Assembly: GCA_001916065.1 (NCBI GenBank)
Contig: MNRS01000019.1
Span: 1 to 22,906, forward strand
Source: Clostridium sp. 28_17
GTDB lineage: Bacteria; Bacillota; Clostridia; TANB77; CAG-508
DNA: 22,906 nucleotides
Direction of reading: 5' to 3'
In this document: piece by piece, positions 8,355-15,894 of the stretch
How the letters are laid out: each line of letters begins with the position of its first letter
How positions within the stretch are numbered: the first letter of the stretch is position 1
Position numbers and translations under genes: made by a program
The notes under the pieces: generated by a model
The model's database searches: none
What the model was told of the DNA's origin: nothing
What the model saw: the letters and a program-made list of their open reading frames with translations, nothing else

Positions 8355-9206
8355 ATGAAAAAAATAAAATTGAAGATTTCTAAAAAAATGAAACAATTTA
8401 ATATGTTCTTAAAAATAAGCGGAGAAGACCACATAAGTGAATACTCCGCTCAATGTTCATATTATACAATATTATCATTTATACCATTTATAATTTTACT
8501 AATAACACTAATACAATACACAAACATTCAACAGCAAACACTATTTGATGCAATATCAAAAATAATTCCATCAAGTATGAATGAATTTGTATTAGGAATA
8601 GTAAGAGAAGTATACTCAAAATCAATAGGAACAATATCAATATCTCTTATATTCACATTGTGGTCTGCAGGAAAAGGATTATTTGCTTTAACAAAAGGAT
8701 TACACTCAGTATACAACACAGATGAAGACAACGAAAAATCAATATTATATTTACGAATAATGGCGTTAATAGACACAGTAATATTTATAGTTTTAATAAT
8801 GTTAGGAATGGTTTTATTGGTTTTTGGAAATAGTTTAAAATCATTGATGCAACAACATTTTGGAGCATTAGAAAACTTTAATACACTTTCACAAATTGCG
8901 ACAGAACTAGGATTTATTTTTGTGACATTTGTAATATTCTTATTTTTATATAGATTTATGCCAAACCATAAAGTTACATTTAAAAGCCAAATTCCAGGAG
9001 CAATATTTGGTGCTATTGCACTTAATGTAATATCATTTGTGTTTTCTAAATACCTAGATATTTTTAAAGGTTTTTCTATTACTTATGGAAGTTTAACAAC
9101 ATTAATGCTTATTATGATGTGGACATATTCATGCTTTTACTCATTATTTTTAGGAGCAGAACTAAATAAAATAACGAATAAAATGAAGCACAGAGAACAA
9201 AAATAA
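8355..9206 (+). CDS. YihY/BrkB family integral membrane protein
   Basis: A 283-residue membrane protein of the YihY (UPF0761) family, once misnamed RNase BN. It shows about six hydrophobic segments and the family motifs: SAQCSYYTILSFIPFIILL near the N-terminus, WSAGKGLFALTKGLHSVYN, FLYRFMPNHKV and GSLTTLMLIMMWTYSCFYSLFLGAEL. The biochemical function is not established; transport or envelope roles have been suggested. I chose the ATG at 8355 because AAAGGAAAG precedes it. An in-frame TTG at 8319 would add 12 basic residues but has no ribosome site. It ends only four bases before the inverted repeat at 9210 and converges with the VanW-domain gene. Confidence 0.88.
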   Translation: MKKIKLKISKKMKQFNMFLKISGEDHISEYSAQCSYYTILSFIPFIILLITLIQYTNIQQQTLFDAISKIIPSSMNEFVLGIVREVYSKSIGTISISLIFTLWSAGKGLFALTKGLHSVYNTDEDNEKSILYLRIMALIDTVIFIVLIMLGMVLLVFGNSLKSLMQQHFGALENFNTLSQIATELGFIFVTFVIFLFLYRFMPNHKVTFKSQIPGAIFGAIALNVISFVFSKYLDIFKGFSITYGSLTTLMLIMMWTYSCFYSLFLGAELNKITNKMKHREQK

Positions 9207-9209
9207 AAA

Positions 9210-9301
9210 ATTTTAAAAGTTACTATTCACAAGTTATGAATTATAAAAAATGAAATTAATAATTTATATTTTATTATATTGTGAATAGTAACTTTTAAAA
9301 T
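9210..9301. repeat. 23-bp perfect inverted repeat with a 46-base centre, between convergent genes
   Basis: Bases 9210-9232 and 9279-9301 are exact reverse complements. The right arm overlaps the last seven bases of the VanW-domain gene. The 14-mer TGTGAATAGTAACT in the right arm recurs alone at 13880-13893. The element may end both convergent transcripts, but the shared 14-mer elsewhere suggests a small repeat family rather than only a terminator. Confidence 0.85.
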
Positions 9302-10038
9302 ATCTTATATAAATTTATAGAAACATTATTAGCAGTAGCAGAAGCCTCAATTCTTATATCATTTCCAGTATTATTTCTAAACTTTAAATCATAACTACCA
9401 TAAGCAACAGCAGCATCCTTTCCGGATTTGATATAAGGAACCTTATTACTATGTTCATGGCGCTCTATAACAGACAAACCAGAAACTTTTAAAACAGCAT
9501 TATATAAAGTAGTGCTCACTTGGCAATTTCCACCACCAAGACCTTTCTTTTTATTACCATTATTATCAAAAATATCAGCTTCTTGGTAACCCTTTGCAGA
9601 AGTTGCAGGACCAATAGTATTGCAAAAAGAAAAAGTGTTTCCATTTTTTACCACAGTTCCATTTAATTTCGAACAAGTAATAGAAATATTATTTTGTCTC
9701 TCAGACTCCTTTGTATAAATCTTTGTAGAAAAAGAAGAAATAAGTTCATCCTTTTTGGGTTCAATATTTTGTATATTATTTTGTTCATTTTCCTCATTTG
9801 CTTTATTTTCCATTAATGAATTATGTCCAAAATTTTCTGTATTATTTATCTGTGAATTTGAAACAATATTATTATTAACAGAGGTATTGTTTGCCGAAAA
9901 ATCTTGATTTGTAGAAGTTCTTTCTGCAGAATAATTAGAAGAATTCGTATATTTATTTTTAAAGAAAAAATAAATACCAATTCCAATACACAAAATTAGT
10001 ATAATGGCAACAATAATCCAAATTTTATTATTTTTCAT
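9295..10038 (-). CDS. VanW family protein, membrane anchored
   Basis: A 247-residue protein with an N-terminal hydrophobic anchor (about residues 6-26), a 75-residue Asn/Ser-rich linker and a C-terminal VanW domain. The domain shows the expected order: FSTKIYTKESERQNNI, GNTFSFCNTIGPATSAKGYQEADIF, GGGNCQVSTTLYNAVL, IERHEHSNKVPYI, GKDAAVAYGSYDLKFRNNTG. VanW domains are found in vancomycin-resistance clusters and in many clostridial envelope proteins; their activity is unknown, and nothing here suggests a resistance cluster. A ribosome site (AAGGA, minus sense, 10051-10055) lies 12 bases before the ATG. The gene ends inside the inverted repeat shared with the convergent YihY gene. Confidence 0.88.
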   Translation of the reverse strand: MKNNKIWIIVAIILILCIGIGIYFFFKNKYTNSSNYSAERTSTNQDFSANNTSVNNNIVSNSQINNTENFGHNSLMENKANEENEQNNIQNIEPKKDELISSFSTKIYTKESERQNNISITCSKLNGTVVKNGNTFSFCNTIGPATSAKGYQEADIFDNNGNKKKGLGGGNCQVSTTLYNAVLKVSGLSVIERHEHSNKVPYIKSGKDAAVAYGSYDLKFRNNTGNDIRIEASATANNVSINLYKIF

Positions 10039-10081
10039 TTAGAAATCAATCCTTGCATAATATATTTAGGCTTTTTAATAA

Positions 10082-10100
10082 CGGTTTTACCTATAAACCG
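10082..10100. promoter_or_regulatory. Small palindrome between divergent vanW-like and spoIIIAA genes
   Basis: CGGTTT (10082-10087) and AAACCG (10095-10100) are inverted around a 7-base centre. The site stands out as GC-containing in AT-rich DNA about 45 bases upstream of the VanW-domain start. An operator is possible; no regulator can be named. Confidence 0.35.
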
Positions 10101-10140
10101 ATTAGAATAATTATTATAATGTTTAGTCTAACCAAAATGA

Positions 10141-10169
10141 GTCATAAAATACATAAAAAAGAATATAAT
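10141..10169 (+). promoter_or_regulatory. Possible sigma-E-like promoter of spoIIIAA
   Basis: GTCATAA (10141-10147), 14 bases, then AATATAAT (10162-10169). This resembles the sigma-E pattern (a -35 ending in ATA-like sequence, a -10 like CATACAAT, and a 14-15 base spacing) known for spoIIIA in other spore-formers. The match is partial and the DNA is AT-rich. Confidence 0.3.
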
Positions 10170-10239
10170 ATAGAGAATGTCCAATTTGGAACCAATGTAT
10201 GAAAAAGGACATTAGAATAAAAATAAAAGGAAGATAAAA

Positions 10240-11100
10240 ATGGATGAAATTTTAAGATATTTTCCAAATAAAATATATCAAATTTTTTCAAATTTATTGC
10301 AAGAAAATCCCCAAATTGCAAATGAACTACAAGAAATTAGAATCAGGGTAGACAAGCCAATAATATTAAAATTAAGGGAAAAAGACCTTATATTGCAATA
10401 TAATATACTTCAAACAGAAATATTGCAGATAGTAGAAAGATTATGTGAAAACTCAATATATGCATATAAAAATCAAATATGTGAAGGATTTATAACAATA
10501 AAAGGAGGACACAGAGTAGGGCTAACAGGTTCATGTGTAATTGAAAATGGAAAAATTACAAATATAAAATACATATCAAGTTTAAATATAAGAATAGCAA
10601 GAGAGGTAAAAAACTGCAGTACAAGAATATTAAGAGAAATTATAGATATTGAGAATAAAACAATATACAATTCCATTATAGTTGCACCTCCAGGTAGAGG
10701 GAAGACAACCATTTTAAGAGACATTATTAGAAGGCTAAGTGATGGAATAGAAGAAATAAATTTTAGAGGCAAAACATGTGGTGTTGTTGACGAAAGAGGA
10801 GAAATAGCAGCAATGTATAAGGGAGCACCTCAAAATGATGTTGGAATTAGAACAGACATAATAGAAAATGTAAGTAAAAACAAAGGCATACATATGCTTA
10901 TTAGAACAATGGCTCCAGAAATAATTGCGTGTGATGAGATAGGAAGTAAAGAAGATGTTGAGGCAATTCATTATGCATTATATTCTGGGGTTAAAGGGAT
11001 TTTTACGATGCATGGGAAGAATGTAGAAGATATAAAAAATAATAAACAAATTTATGAATTAATCGAAAATAGAGAAATTCAAAAAATAATTTTTTTATAA
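10240..11100 (+). CDS. spoIIIAA: Stage III sporulation protein AA, ATPase
   Basis: SpoIIIAA is the secretion-type ATPase of the SpoIIIA-SpoIIQ channel that links mother cell and forespore. Visible here: the KGGHRVGLTGSCV segment (88-100), SSLNIRIAREV (113-123), a Walker A loop APPGRGKTTILRD (149-161), VDERGEIAA (183-191), the Walker B-like IIACDEIGSKEDVEAI (228-243) and an HGK motif near residue 258. At 286 residues it is somewhat shorter than usual: it stops right after QKIIFL, where homologues usually run on for several more residues. The ATG has AAAGGAAG upstream. spoIIIAB-AH, which normally follow in an operon, are absent; the next gene is an amylase. Confidence 0.9.
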   Translation: MDEILRYFPNKIYQIFSNLLQENPQIANELQEIRIRVDKPIILKLREKDLILQYNILQTEILQIVERLCENSIYAYKNQICEGFITIKGGHRVGLTGSCVIENGKITNIKYISSLNIRIAREVKNCSTRILREIIDIENKTIYNSIIVAPPGRGKTTILRDIIRRLSDGIEEINFRGKTCGVVDERGEIAAMYKGAPQNDVGIRTDIIENVSKNKGIHMLIRTMAPEIIACDEIGSKEDVEAIHYALYSGVKGIFTMHGKNVEDIKNNKQIYELIENREIQKIIFL

Positions 11101-11174
11101 TCGACTTTTCGGTCTACTATAGATTTTAAAATAATTAAGTGATATAATGATAAAAAACAAAAGAGGCGAATCAA

Positions 11175-12617
11175 ATGAAAAAAATTAATGGAATACTAAT
11201 GCAATACTTTGAATGGTATATGGAATGTAACCAAAATTTATGGAATCAAATAAAAGAAAATGCAGAAAAACTATCAGATTTAGGAGTAACAGCAATATGG
11301 TTACCACCGGCATATAAAGGAATAGGCGGAAAAGATGATGTTGGATATGGAGTATATGACGTATATGACTTAGGTGAATTTGACCAAAAAGGTTCAATAA
11401 AAACAAAATACGGGTCAAAAGACGAATATTTAGACTCTATAATTGCACTAAAACAAGCAGGCATAGAAAGCTATGCAGACATAGTTTTAAATCACAAAAT
11501 GGGAGCAGATGCATTGCAAACAATACCTGCAACAAAAGTAGACTGGTCAAATCATAATATAGAAACATCACAAAGAGAAAATGTAAAAGTTGCAACAAAA
11601 TTCACATTCCAAGGAAGAAAACACAAATATTCAGACTTCGAATGGAATTGGACAGATTTTGATGGAATAGACTATAATAATCAAACTGGCGAAAATGCAA
11701 TATTCAAATTTGTAGATAAAAAATGGGGAGCAGAAGTTGACGAAGAATTTGGAAATTTTGACTATTTAATGGGAGCAGATTTAGACTTTTCAAATCCCAG
11801 AGTAGTAAAAGAATGCAAAGACTGGGGAAGATGGTATTTAGACTTAACAAAAGTTGATGGATTCAGATTAGATGCGGTAAAACACATAGATGCAAATTTT
11901 TATAAAGAATGGATACAAACATTAAGAGATGAAAGCAAAAAAGAATTATTTACAGTTGGTGAATATTGGTCAGCAGATGTAAATAGATTACATAGATATA
12001 TTACGGAAACAGAAGGAAAAATATCATTATTTGATGTACCATTACACTATAATTTCTTTAATGCATCAAATGACCCAAATTACAATATGTCACAAATATT
12101 GGAACACACATTGGTAAAGGAAAATCCATGTATGGCAGTAACATTTGTAGACAACCACGATACACAACCAGGCCAAGCACTACAAAGTTTTGTACAAGGT
12201 TGGTTTAAATCAATAGCATATTCAATTATATTGCTAAGAAATGATGGATATCCTTGTGTATTTTATGGTGATTATTATGGAATAGAACATGACCATATTG
12301 AGCCAGTAAATGACCTAAAAACATTAATGTTAATAAGAAAAGAAAAATCATATGGATTACAACACGATTATTTTGACCATAATAATTTTATAGGATGGAC
12401 ACAAGAAGGTGACGATGAACACATAAGTTCAGGCTTAGCGGTTGTTATTTCTAATGCAGGTGATGGATATAAAAGAATGTATGTGGGAAATCAAAATGTT
12501 GGTGAAACATATATTGACTGCCTTGGAAATTGCGAAGAAGAAGTCACAATAGACGAAGAAGGATGCGGAAATTTTGGTGTAAAATCAAGAAGCGTGTCAG
12601 TATGGATAAAAAAATAA
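11175..12617 (+). CDS. Cytoplasmic alpha-amylase (GH13)
   Basis: A 480-residue glycoside hydrolase that cuts internal alpha-1,4 bonds of starch, glycogen or maltodextrins. There is no signal peptide, so it acts inside the cell, probably on stored glycogen or imported dextrins, like E. coli AmyA. GH13 regions: ADIVLNHKMG (101-110), GFRLDAVKHID with the nucleophile Asp233, VGEYW with the acid/base Glu263, and FVDNHDT with the transition-state-stabilising Asp329. The start MQYFEWY and the GGKDDVGYGVYDVYDLGEFDQKG block are typical of GH13 subfamily 5. A ribosome site (AGAGGCGA) precedes the ATG and a -10-like TATAAT lies at 11143. Only ten bases separate it from the hemolysin III gene, implying co-transcription. 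Confidence 0.95.
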   Translation: MKKINGILMQYFEWYMECNQNLWNQIKENAEKLSDLGVTAIWLPPAYKGIGGKDDVGYGVYDVYDLGEFDQKGSIKTKYGSKDEYLDSIIALKQAGIESYADIVLNHKMGADALQTIPATKVDWSNHNIETSQRENVKVATKFTFQGRKHKYSDFEWNWTDFDGIDYNNQTGENAIFKFVDKKWGAEVDEEFGNFDYLMGADLDFSNPRVVKECKDWGRWYLDLTKVDGFRLDAVKHIDANFYKEWIQTLRDESKKELFTVGEYWSADVNRLHRYITETEGKISLFDVPLHYNFFNASNDPNYNMSQILEHTLVKENPCMAVTFVDNHDTQPGQALQSFVQGWFKSIAYSIILLRNDGYPCVFYGDYYGIEHDHIEPVNDLKTLMLIRKEKSYGLQHDYFDHNNFIGWTQEGDDEHISSGLAVVISNAGDGYKRMYVGNQNVGETYIDCLGNCEEEVTIDEEGCGNFGVKSRSVSVWIKK

Positions 12618-12627
12618 GGAGAGATAA

Positions 12628-13302
12628 ATGACAAGAACAAAATTAAAAGATAGAGTTTTGCCTTATTATACAAAAGGCGAAGAAATTTTTAATATGACAT
12701 CACACATAGTAGGAGGAGCATTTGGAATAGTTGCATTAGTGCTATGCGTTGTATTTGCTGCAATACATCATAATGGATATGGCGTTGTGAGTAGTTCAAT
12801 ATATGGTGTAACAATGATACTCTTATACACGATGTCTAGTATATATCACGGATTAAAGCCGCAAAGAAAAGCAAAAAAAGTATTCCAAATATTAGACCAT
12901 TGCTCAATATTCTTATTGATAGCAGGTTCATACACACCATTTTGCTTAGTGACATTTAGAGAATACAATACTGCTCTTGGATGGAGTATATTTGGAATTA
13001 TATGGGCAATTGCAATTTTAGGAATAACCCTAAATTCAATAGATATCAAAAAATTTAAAGTTTTTTCTATGATATGCTATTTAGGTATGGGATGGTGCAT
13101 TATTTTTACTGCTAAATTGTTACCTAAATTATTAGGAATACCTGGATTATTGCTTTTAGTTAGTGGTGGAGTTGCTTATACCGTTGGTGCTATTTTGTAT
13201 GGATTGGGGAAAAAGAAAAAGTATATGCATTCTATATTTCATTTATTTATATTACTAGGAAGTATATTGCAGTTTTTCTGTATATTATTGTATGTGGTAT
13301 AA
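12628..13302 (+). CDS. Hemolysin III family protein (PAQR-type membrane protein)
   Basis: A 224-residue protein with seven hydrophobic segments and the HlyIII/YqfA signature: EEIFNMTSHIVGGAFG (residues 18-33), MSSIYHGL (69-76), DHCSIFLLIAGSYTPFCL (90-107) and the C-terminal HSIFHLF (201-207). The three histidines expected to hold the zinc ion of PAQR-type proteins (His74, His201, His205) are all present. 'Hemolysin' is a historical label; PAQR relatives act in membrane lipid homeostasis or lipid hydrolysis. It follows the amylase by ten bases with the ribosome site AAGGAGAGA, which overlaps the amylase stop codon. A new promoter starts five bases after its stop. Confidence 0.92.
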   Translation: MTRTKLKDRVLPYYTKGEEIFNMTSHIVGGAFGIVALVLCVVFAAIHHNGYGVVSSSIYGVTMILLYTMSSIYHGLKPQRKAKKVFQILDHCSIFLLIAGSYTPFCLVTFREYNTALGWSIFGIIWAIAILGITLNSIDIKKFKVFSMICYLGMGWCIIFTAKLLPKLLGIPGLLLLVSGGVAYTVGAILYGLGKKKKYMHSIFHLFILLGSILQFFCILLYVV

Positions 13303-13306
13303 AATG

Positions 13307-13335
13307 TTACAATTTTATGTAAAACGTACTATAAT
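13307..13335 (+). promoter_or_regulatory. Sigma-A-type promoter of the acidic unknown gene
   Basis: TTACAA (13307-13312), 17 bases, TATAAT (13330-13335). Transcription would start near 13342, giving a leader of about 64 bases that contains the hairpin at 13356-13381. Confidence 0.7.
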
Positions 13336-13355
13336 AAATGTAGTTACTTATATAA

Positions 13356-13381
13356 TCAAACCAAGATAAATATTGGTTTGA
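13356..13381 (+). promoter_or_regulatory. Leader hairpin upstream of the acidic unknown gene
   Basis: TCAAACCAA and TTGGTTTGA form a perfect 9-bp stem around an 8-base loop inside the predicted 5' leader. No T-run follows, so it is not a terminator. It could stabilise the mRNA or bind a regulator. Confidence 0.5.
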
Positions 13382-13405
13382 ATTAATAGACAGGAGGACA
13401 AAAAT

Positions 13406-13837
13406 ATGAACAAGAAAGCATTATATTATCGGGTAATAGTTAGAGAAGTAAATAGAATGGTAAATGATGGATTTATCATTGCAAATATTTGTGATGGAAA
13501 ATTATTTTCACTGGAAGGGGTATTTGCAGAGGATTATTTGACAGCGAAGATTGATGAAGATGCTATATCCTTAGAATATTATTCTAGATACGAGGTATTT
13601 GGACAATATGAAAAACAGTGGGAGATTCCCATACAGAATGAGTGCTTCGAATTGCCTTTATATACCGAGACACACTTATTAAGTGAAGAAGATTATGAAA
13701 ATATGGATAAGGATGAAGAAGAGGAATATGAAGTTATAAAAATAGAAACATTAGAACAAATTTCTCAAAATTCTCAAAAGGAAAAGTATAATAAAATTCT
13801 TCAAAAATTCAAAAAAAATAATAATGTTTTCAATTAG
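13406..13837 (+). CDS. Unknown small acidic cytoplasmic protein
   Basis: A 143-residue protein that I do not recognise. The N-terminal 85 residues look like a compact alpha/beta domain (ALYYRVIVREVNRMVNDG, then strand-like segments). The next part has a strongly acidic stretch (DYENMDKDEEEEYEVIKIE, about 97-115), and the C-terminal tail is basic and Asn-rich. No membrane segment or signal peptide is present. It is a clean monocistronic unit: its own promoter at 13307, a good AGGAGG ribosome site at 13392-13397, and a palindromic terminator that overlaps the stop codon. Confidence 0.8.
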   Translation: MNKKALYYRVIVREVNRMVNDGFIIANICDGKLFSLEGVFAEDYLTAKIDEDAISLEYYSRYEVFGQYEKQWEIPIQNECFELPLYTETHLLSEEDYENMDKDEEEEYEVIKIETLEQISQNSQKEKYNKILQKFKKNNNVFN

Positions 13838-13860
13838 AGCGGAATATTCCGCTCTTTCTA
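13836..13860 (+). terminator. Intrinsic terminator of the acidic unknown gene
   Basis: A perfect 20-base palindrome, AGAGCGGAATATTCCGCTCT (13836-13855), overlaps the TAG stop codon and is followed by TTCTATTTT. Confidence 0.8.
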
Positions 13861-13879
13861 TTTTGATAATTTTATGGAC

Positions 13880-13893
13880 TGTGAATAGTAACT
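13880..13893. repeat. Solo copy of the 14-mer found in the 9210-9301 inverted repeat
   Basis: TGTGAATAGTAACT matches 9280-9293 exactly, and its reverse complement is at 9218-9231. It lies in intergenic DNA after a terminator and before the dgkA promoter. Confidence 0.7.
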
Positions 13894-13931
13894 ATAGATG
13901 TAAAATCTAAAGAAATTTTTAAAGAAATCAC

Positions 13932-13960
13932 TTGAAATATGATACATTTTTTTATATAAT
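13932..13960 (+). promoter_or_regulatory. Sigma-A-type promoter of the dgkA operon
   Basis: TTGAAA (13932-13937), 17 bases, TATAAT (13955-13960), about 36 bases before the dgkA start. Confidence 0.7.
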
Positions 13961-13996
13961 TTGAATTAAGAAAATTAAAAAGGATAATAAGTTAAA

Positions 13997-14353
13997 ATGA
14001 AAAAATTTATAAAAAGTTTTAAATATGCATTTGAAGGAATATTTATGGGAATAAAAAAAGAACGAAATATGAAAATACACATATCAATAATGATATTAGT
14101 AATAATATTTGGAATATTATTAAAAATAAATAAAGTAGAATGGATAATTTGTATAACATTATTTGGACTTGTAATATCAATGGAATTAATAAATACTGCA
14201 ATAGAAAACACAGTAGATTTAATAACAAAAGAAAAAAACGAACAAGCCAAAATAGCAAAAGATGTTGCAGCAGGTGCAGTTCTTATATCAGCAATTGCAG
14301 CCGCAATAATTGGACTAATGATATTTGTACCAAAAATATCATTAATTTTGTGA
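13997..14353 (+). CDS. dgkA: Diacylglycerol kinase family protein (probable undecaprenol kinase)
   Basis: A 118-residue membrane kinase with three hydrophobic segments. The family motif ELINTAIENTVDL (63-75) carries the active-site glutamate and asparagine, and KDVAAGAVL (88-96) is the second conserved block. In Gram-positive bacteria this small family mainly phosphorylates undecaprenol, feeding the lipid carrier pool for cell-wall synthesis, rather than diacylglycerol. The N-terminal FKYAFEGIFMGIKKERNMKIH segment is typical. It is the first gene of a tight run of four, with gaps of about 16 bases. The ribosome site is AAAGGATAA. Confidence 0.93.
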   Translation: MKKFIKSFKYAFEGIFMGIKKERNMKIHISIMILVIIFGILLKINKVEWIICITLFGLVISMELINTAIENTVDLITKEKNEQAKIAKDVAAGAVLISAIAAAIIGLMIFVPKISLIL

Positions 14354-14368
14354 GCAAATGTAGAAAGT

Positions 14369-14998
14369 GTGAAAATTGAAACAATGGAATACAAAGAAGC
14401 AGAGCAAATAGAAAGAATAATAATTACAGAAAAAGAACAAGAAAACGACATAAGAGGATACAAATTCAAAAATTGTATTGAAACAATAATTACAGAAAAA
14501 AACGAAATAACAAACTGTATATTTGAAAACTGTAAATGTATAGAAGCAAAATTCATAAGTACATATTTTACAAATGTGATTTTTAATAATTGTGACTTTT
14601 CAAATGCCGATTTTAGTGAATCAAACTTTGTAGAATGTGAATTTTCTAATTGTAAATTAGTAGGAACAAAACTTATTGATACAAGCATTTATAGGACAAA
14701 AATGAAGGAATCAAATTTTGAATATTCTAATTTTTCAAATTCCAACATTAAGGATACAACTTTTAAAGAAAACAATATAAGCATGGCATCATTTGGAGAA
14801 TGTAAATTAAAGAATACAAAATTTGAAGAATGTGAATTATATAGAACTCAAATGTTTAGAACAAATTTAAAAGGAATTGATGTTTCAACTTGTAATATTG
14901 ATGGAATTATAATAGACAAAGAAGACCTAAAGGGGTTAATTGTTAATCAATTCCAGGCAGTTGAACTATCAAAATTATTAGGAATAGTTGTAAAATAA
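14369..14998 (+). CDS. Pentapeptide repeat protein
   Basis: A protein of about 209 residues made of tandem pentapeptide repeats of the A(D/N)(L/F)XX type: for example CIFEN, VIFNN-CDFSN-ADFSE-SNFVE-CEFSN, then SNFEY-SNFSN-SNIKD and TKFEE-CELYR. Phe or Leu is at every centre position, which predicts a right-handed quadrilateral beta-helix. The C-terminal cap (GIIIDKEDLKGLIVNQFQAVELSKLLGIVVK) is typical of a Firmicutes family often annotated near Qnr-like proteins. Some relatives mimic DNA and protect gyrase; that role here is only a possibility. The start is uncertain: GTG at 14369 or ATG at 14384, neither with a strong ribosome site. It lies 15 bases after dgkA and 16 before the reductase. 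Confidence 0.88.
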   Translation: MKIETMEYKEAEQIERIIITEKEQENDIRGYKFKNCIETIITEKNEITNCIFENCKCIEAKFISTYFTNVIFNNCDFSNADFSESNFVECEFSNCKLVGTKLIDTSIYRTKMKESNFEYSNFSNSNIKDTTFKENNISMASFGECKLKNTKFEECELYRTQMFRTNLKGIDVSTCNIDGIIIDKEDLKGLIVNQFQAVELSKLLGIVVK

Positions 14999-15014
14999 AA
15001 AAGAGGTGAAGCAA

Positions 15015-15878
15015 ATGTATGATGTGATAATTGTAGGTGCAGGACCTGCGGGAATATCTGCAAGCCTTTATACAATAAGAAGAAATTTAAAAACATTAAT
15101 AATATACAAAGAAAAATCGGCATTAGAAAAATCCACCAAAATAGAAAACTATTATGGATTTGAAAATGGAATAAATGGAGAAGAATTGTACAAAATAGGA
15201 ATTAGACAGGCTCAGAATATAGGTGCAGAAGTTATAAAAGATGAAGTTACAAATATTAAAATAGACTATTTAAACGAAAAAGAATATACATTTAAGGTTG
15301 AAACTTTAAACAATGAATTTAAAGCAAAATCAGTTATACTTGCAACTGGAAACAAAAAGAACAAACCAAATATAAAAAATATGGACAAGTATGAAGGCAA
15401 AGGAATTAGTTATTGTGCAATTTGTGATGGGTTTTTCTACAGAAATAAAAATGTTGCCGTAATTGGAAACGGAGACTATGCAATTGCGGAGGCAAAGGAT
15501 TTACAAAATATTGCAAAATCAATAACTATTTTAACAAATGGTAGACAGGCACCAGAATATAGAGCAGAAAATATTAACATTAATACAAAGGAAATAGACC
15601 AAATAGAAGGAGAAAACAAAGTTGAAGAAATTGATTTTGTAGATAATACTAAAATGAAAATTGATGGAATATTTATTGCTCAAGGTGTTGCAGGAAGTAC
15701 AGAGTTTGCAAAAAAAATTGGGGCAAAAATAAATAACGACAAAATTGTTGTTGACGAAAATATGGAAACATCAATAAAAGGTTTATTTGCTTGCGGAGAC
15801 TGCACAGGCGGTTTATACCAAGTTTCAAAGGCAGTATATGATGGAACTAAAGCAGGGCTTGCAGTGTTAAATAATTAA
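15015..15878 (+). CDS. Thioredoxin reductase-like flavoprotein, probably ferredoxin-linked (FFTR type)
   Basis: A 287-residue FAD enzyme that reduces the thioredoxin encoded next to it. It has the FAD motif GAGPAG near the N-terminus, the redox pair CAICDG (Cys134, Cys137) and the C-terminal FAD motif CGDCTGGLYQV (260-270). The NADPH domain is unusual: in place of GGGxSAxEEA it reads GNGDYAIAEA (151-160), and the HRRxxxR phosphate-binding motif is replaced by LTNGRQAPEYR. Loss of this motif and the GNGxYA pattern match pyridine-nucleotide-independent, ferredoxin-dependent flavin thioredoxin reductases of clostridia. I infer ferredoxin as the electron donor. The ATG at 15015 has AGAGGTG upstream; a GTG at 15006 is part of that site. 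Confidence 0.88.
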   Translation: MYDVIIVGAGPAGISASLYTIRRNLKTLIIYKEKSALEKSTKIENYYGFENGINGEELYKIGIRQAQNIGAEVIKDEVTNIKIDYLNEKEYTFKVETLNNEFKAKSVILATGNKKNKPNIKNMDKYEGKGISYCAICDGFFYRNKNVAVIGNGDYAIAEAKDLQNIAKSITILTNGRQAPEYRAENININTKEIDQIEGENKVEEIDFVDNTKMKIDGIFIAQGVAGSTEFAKKIGAKINNDKIVVDENMETSIKGLFACGDCTGGLYQVSKAVYDGTKAGLAVLNN

Positions 15879-15894
15879 GAAGGGAAGAAAGAAA

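Noticed and set aside
9295..10038. VanW-domain gene as part of a vancomycin-resistance cluster
   Set aside because: No vanH, ligase, vanX or two-component genes are nearby. VanW domains are common in clostridial envelope proteins.
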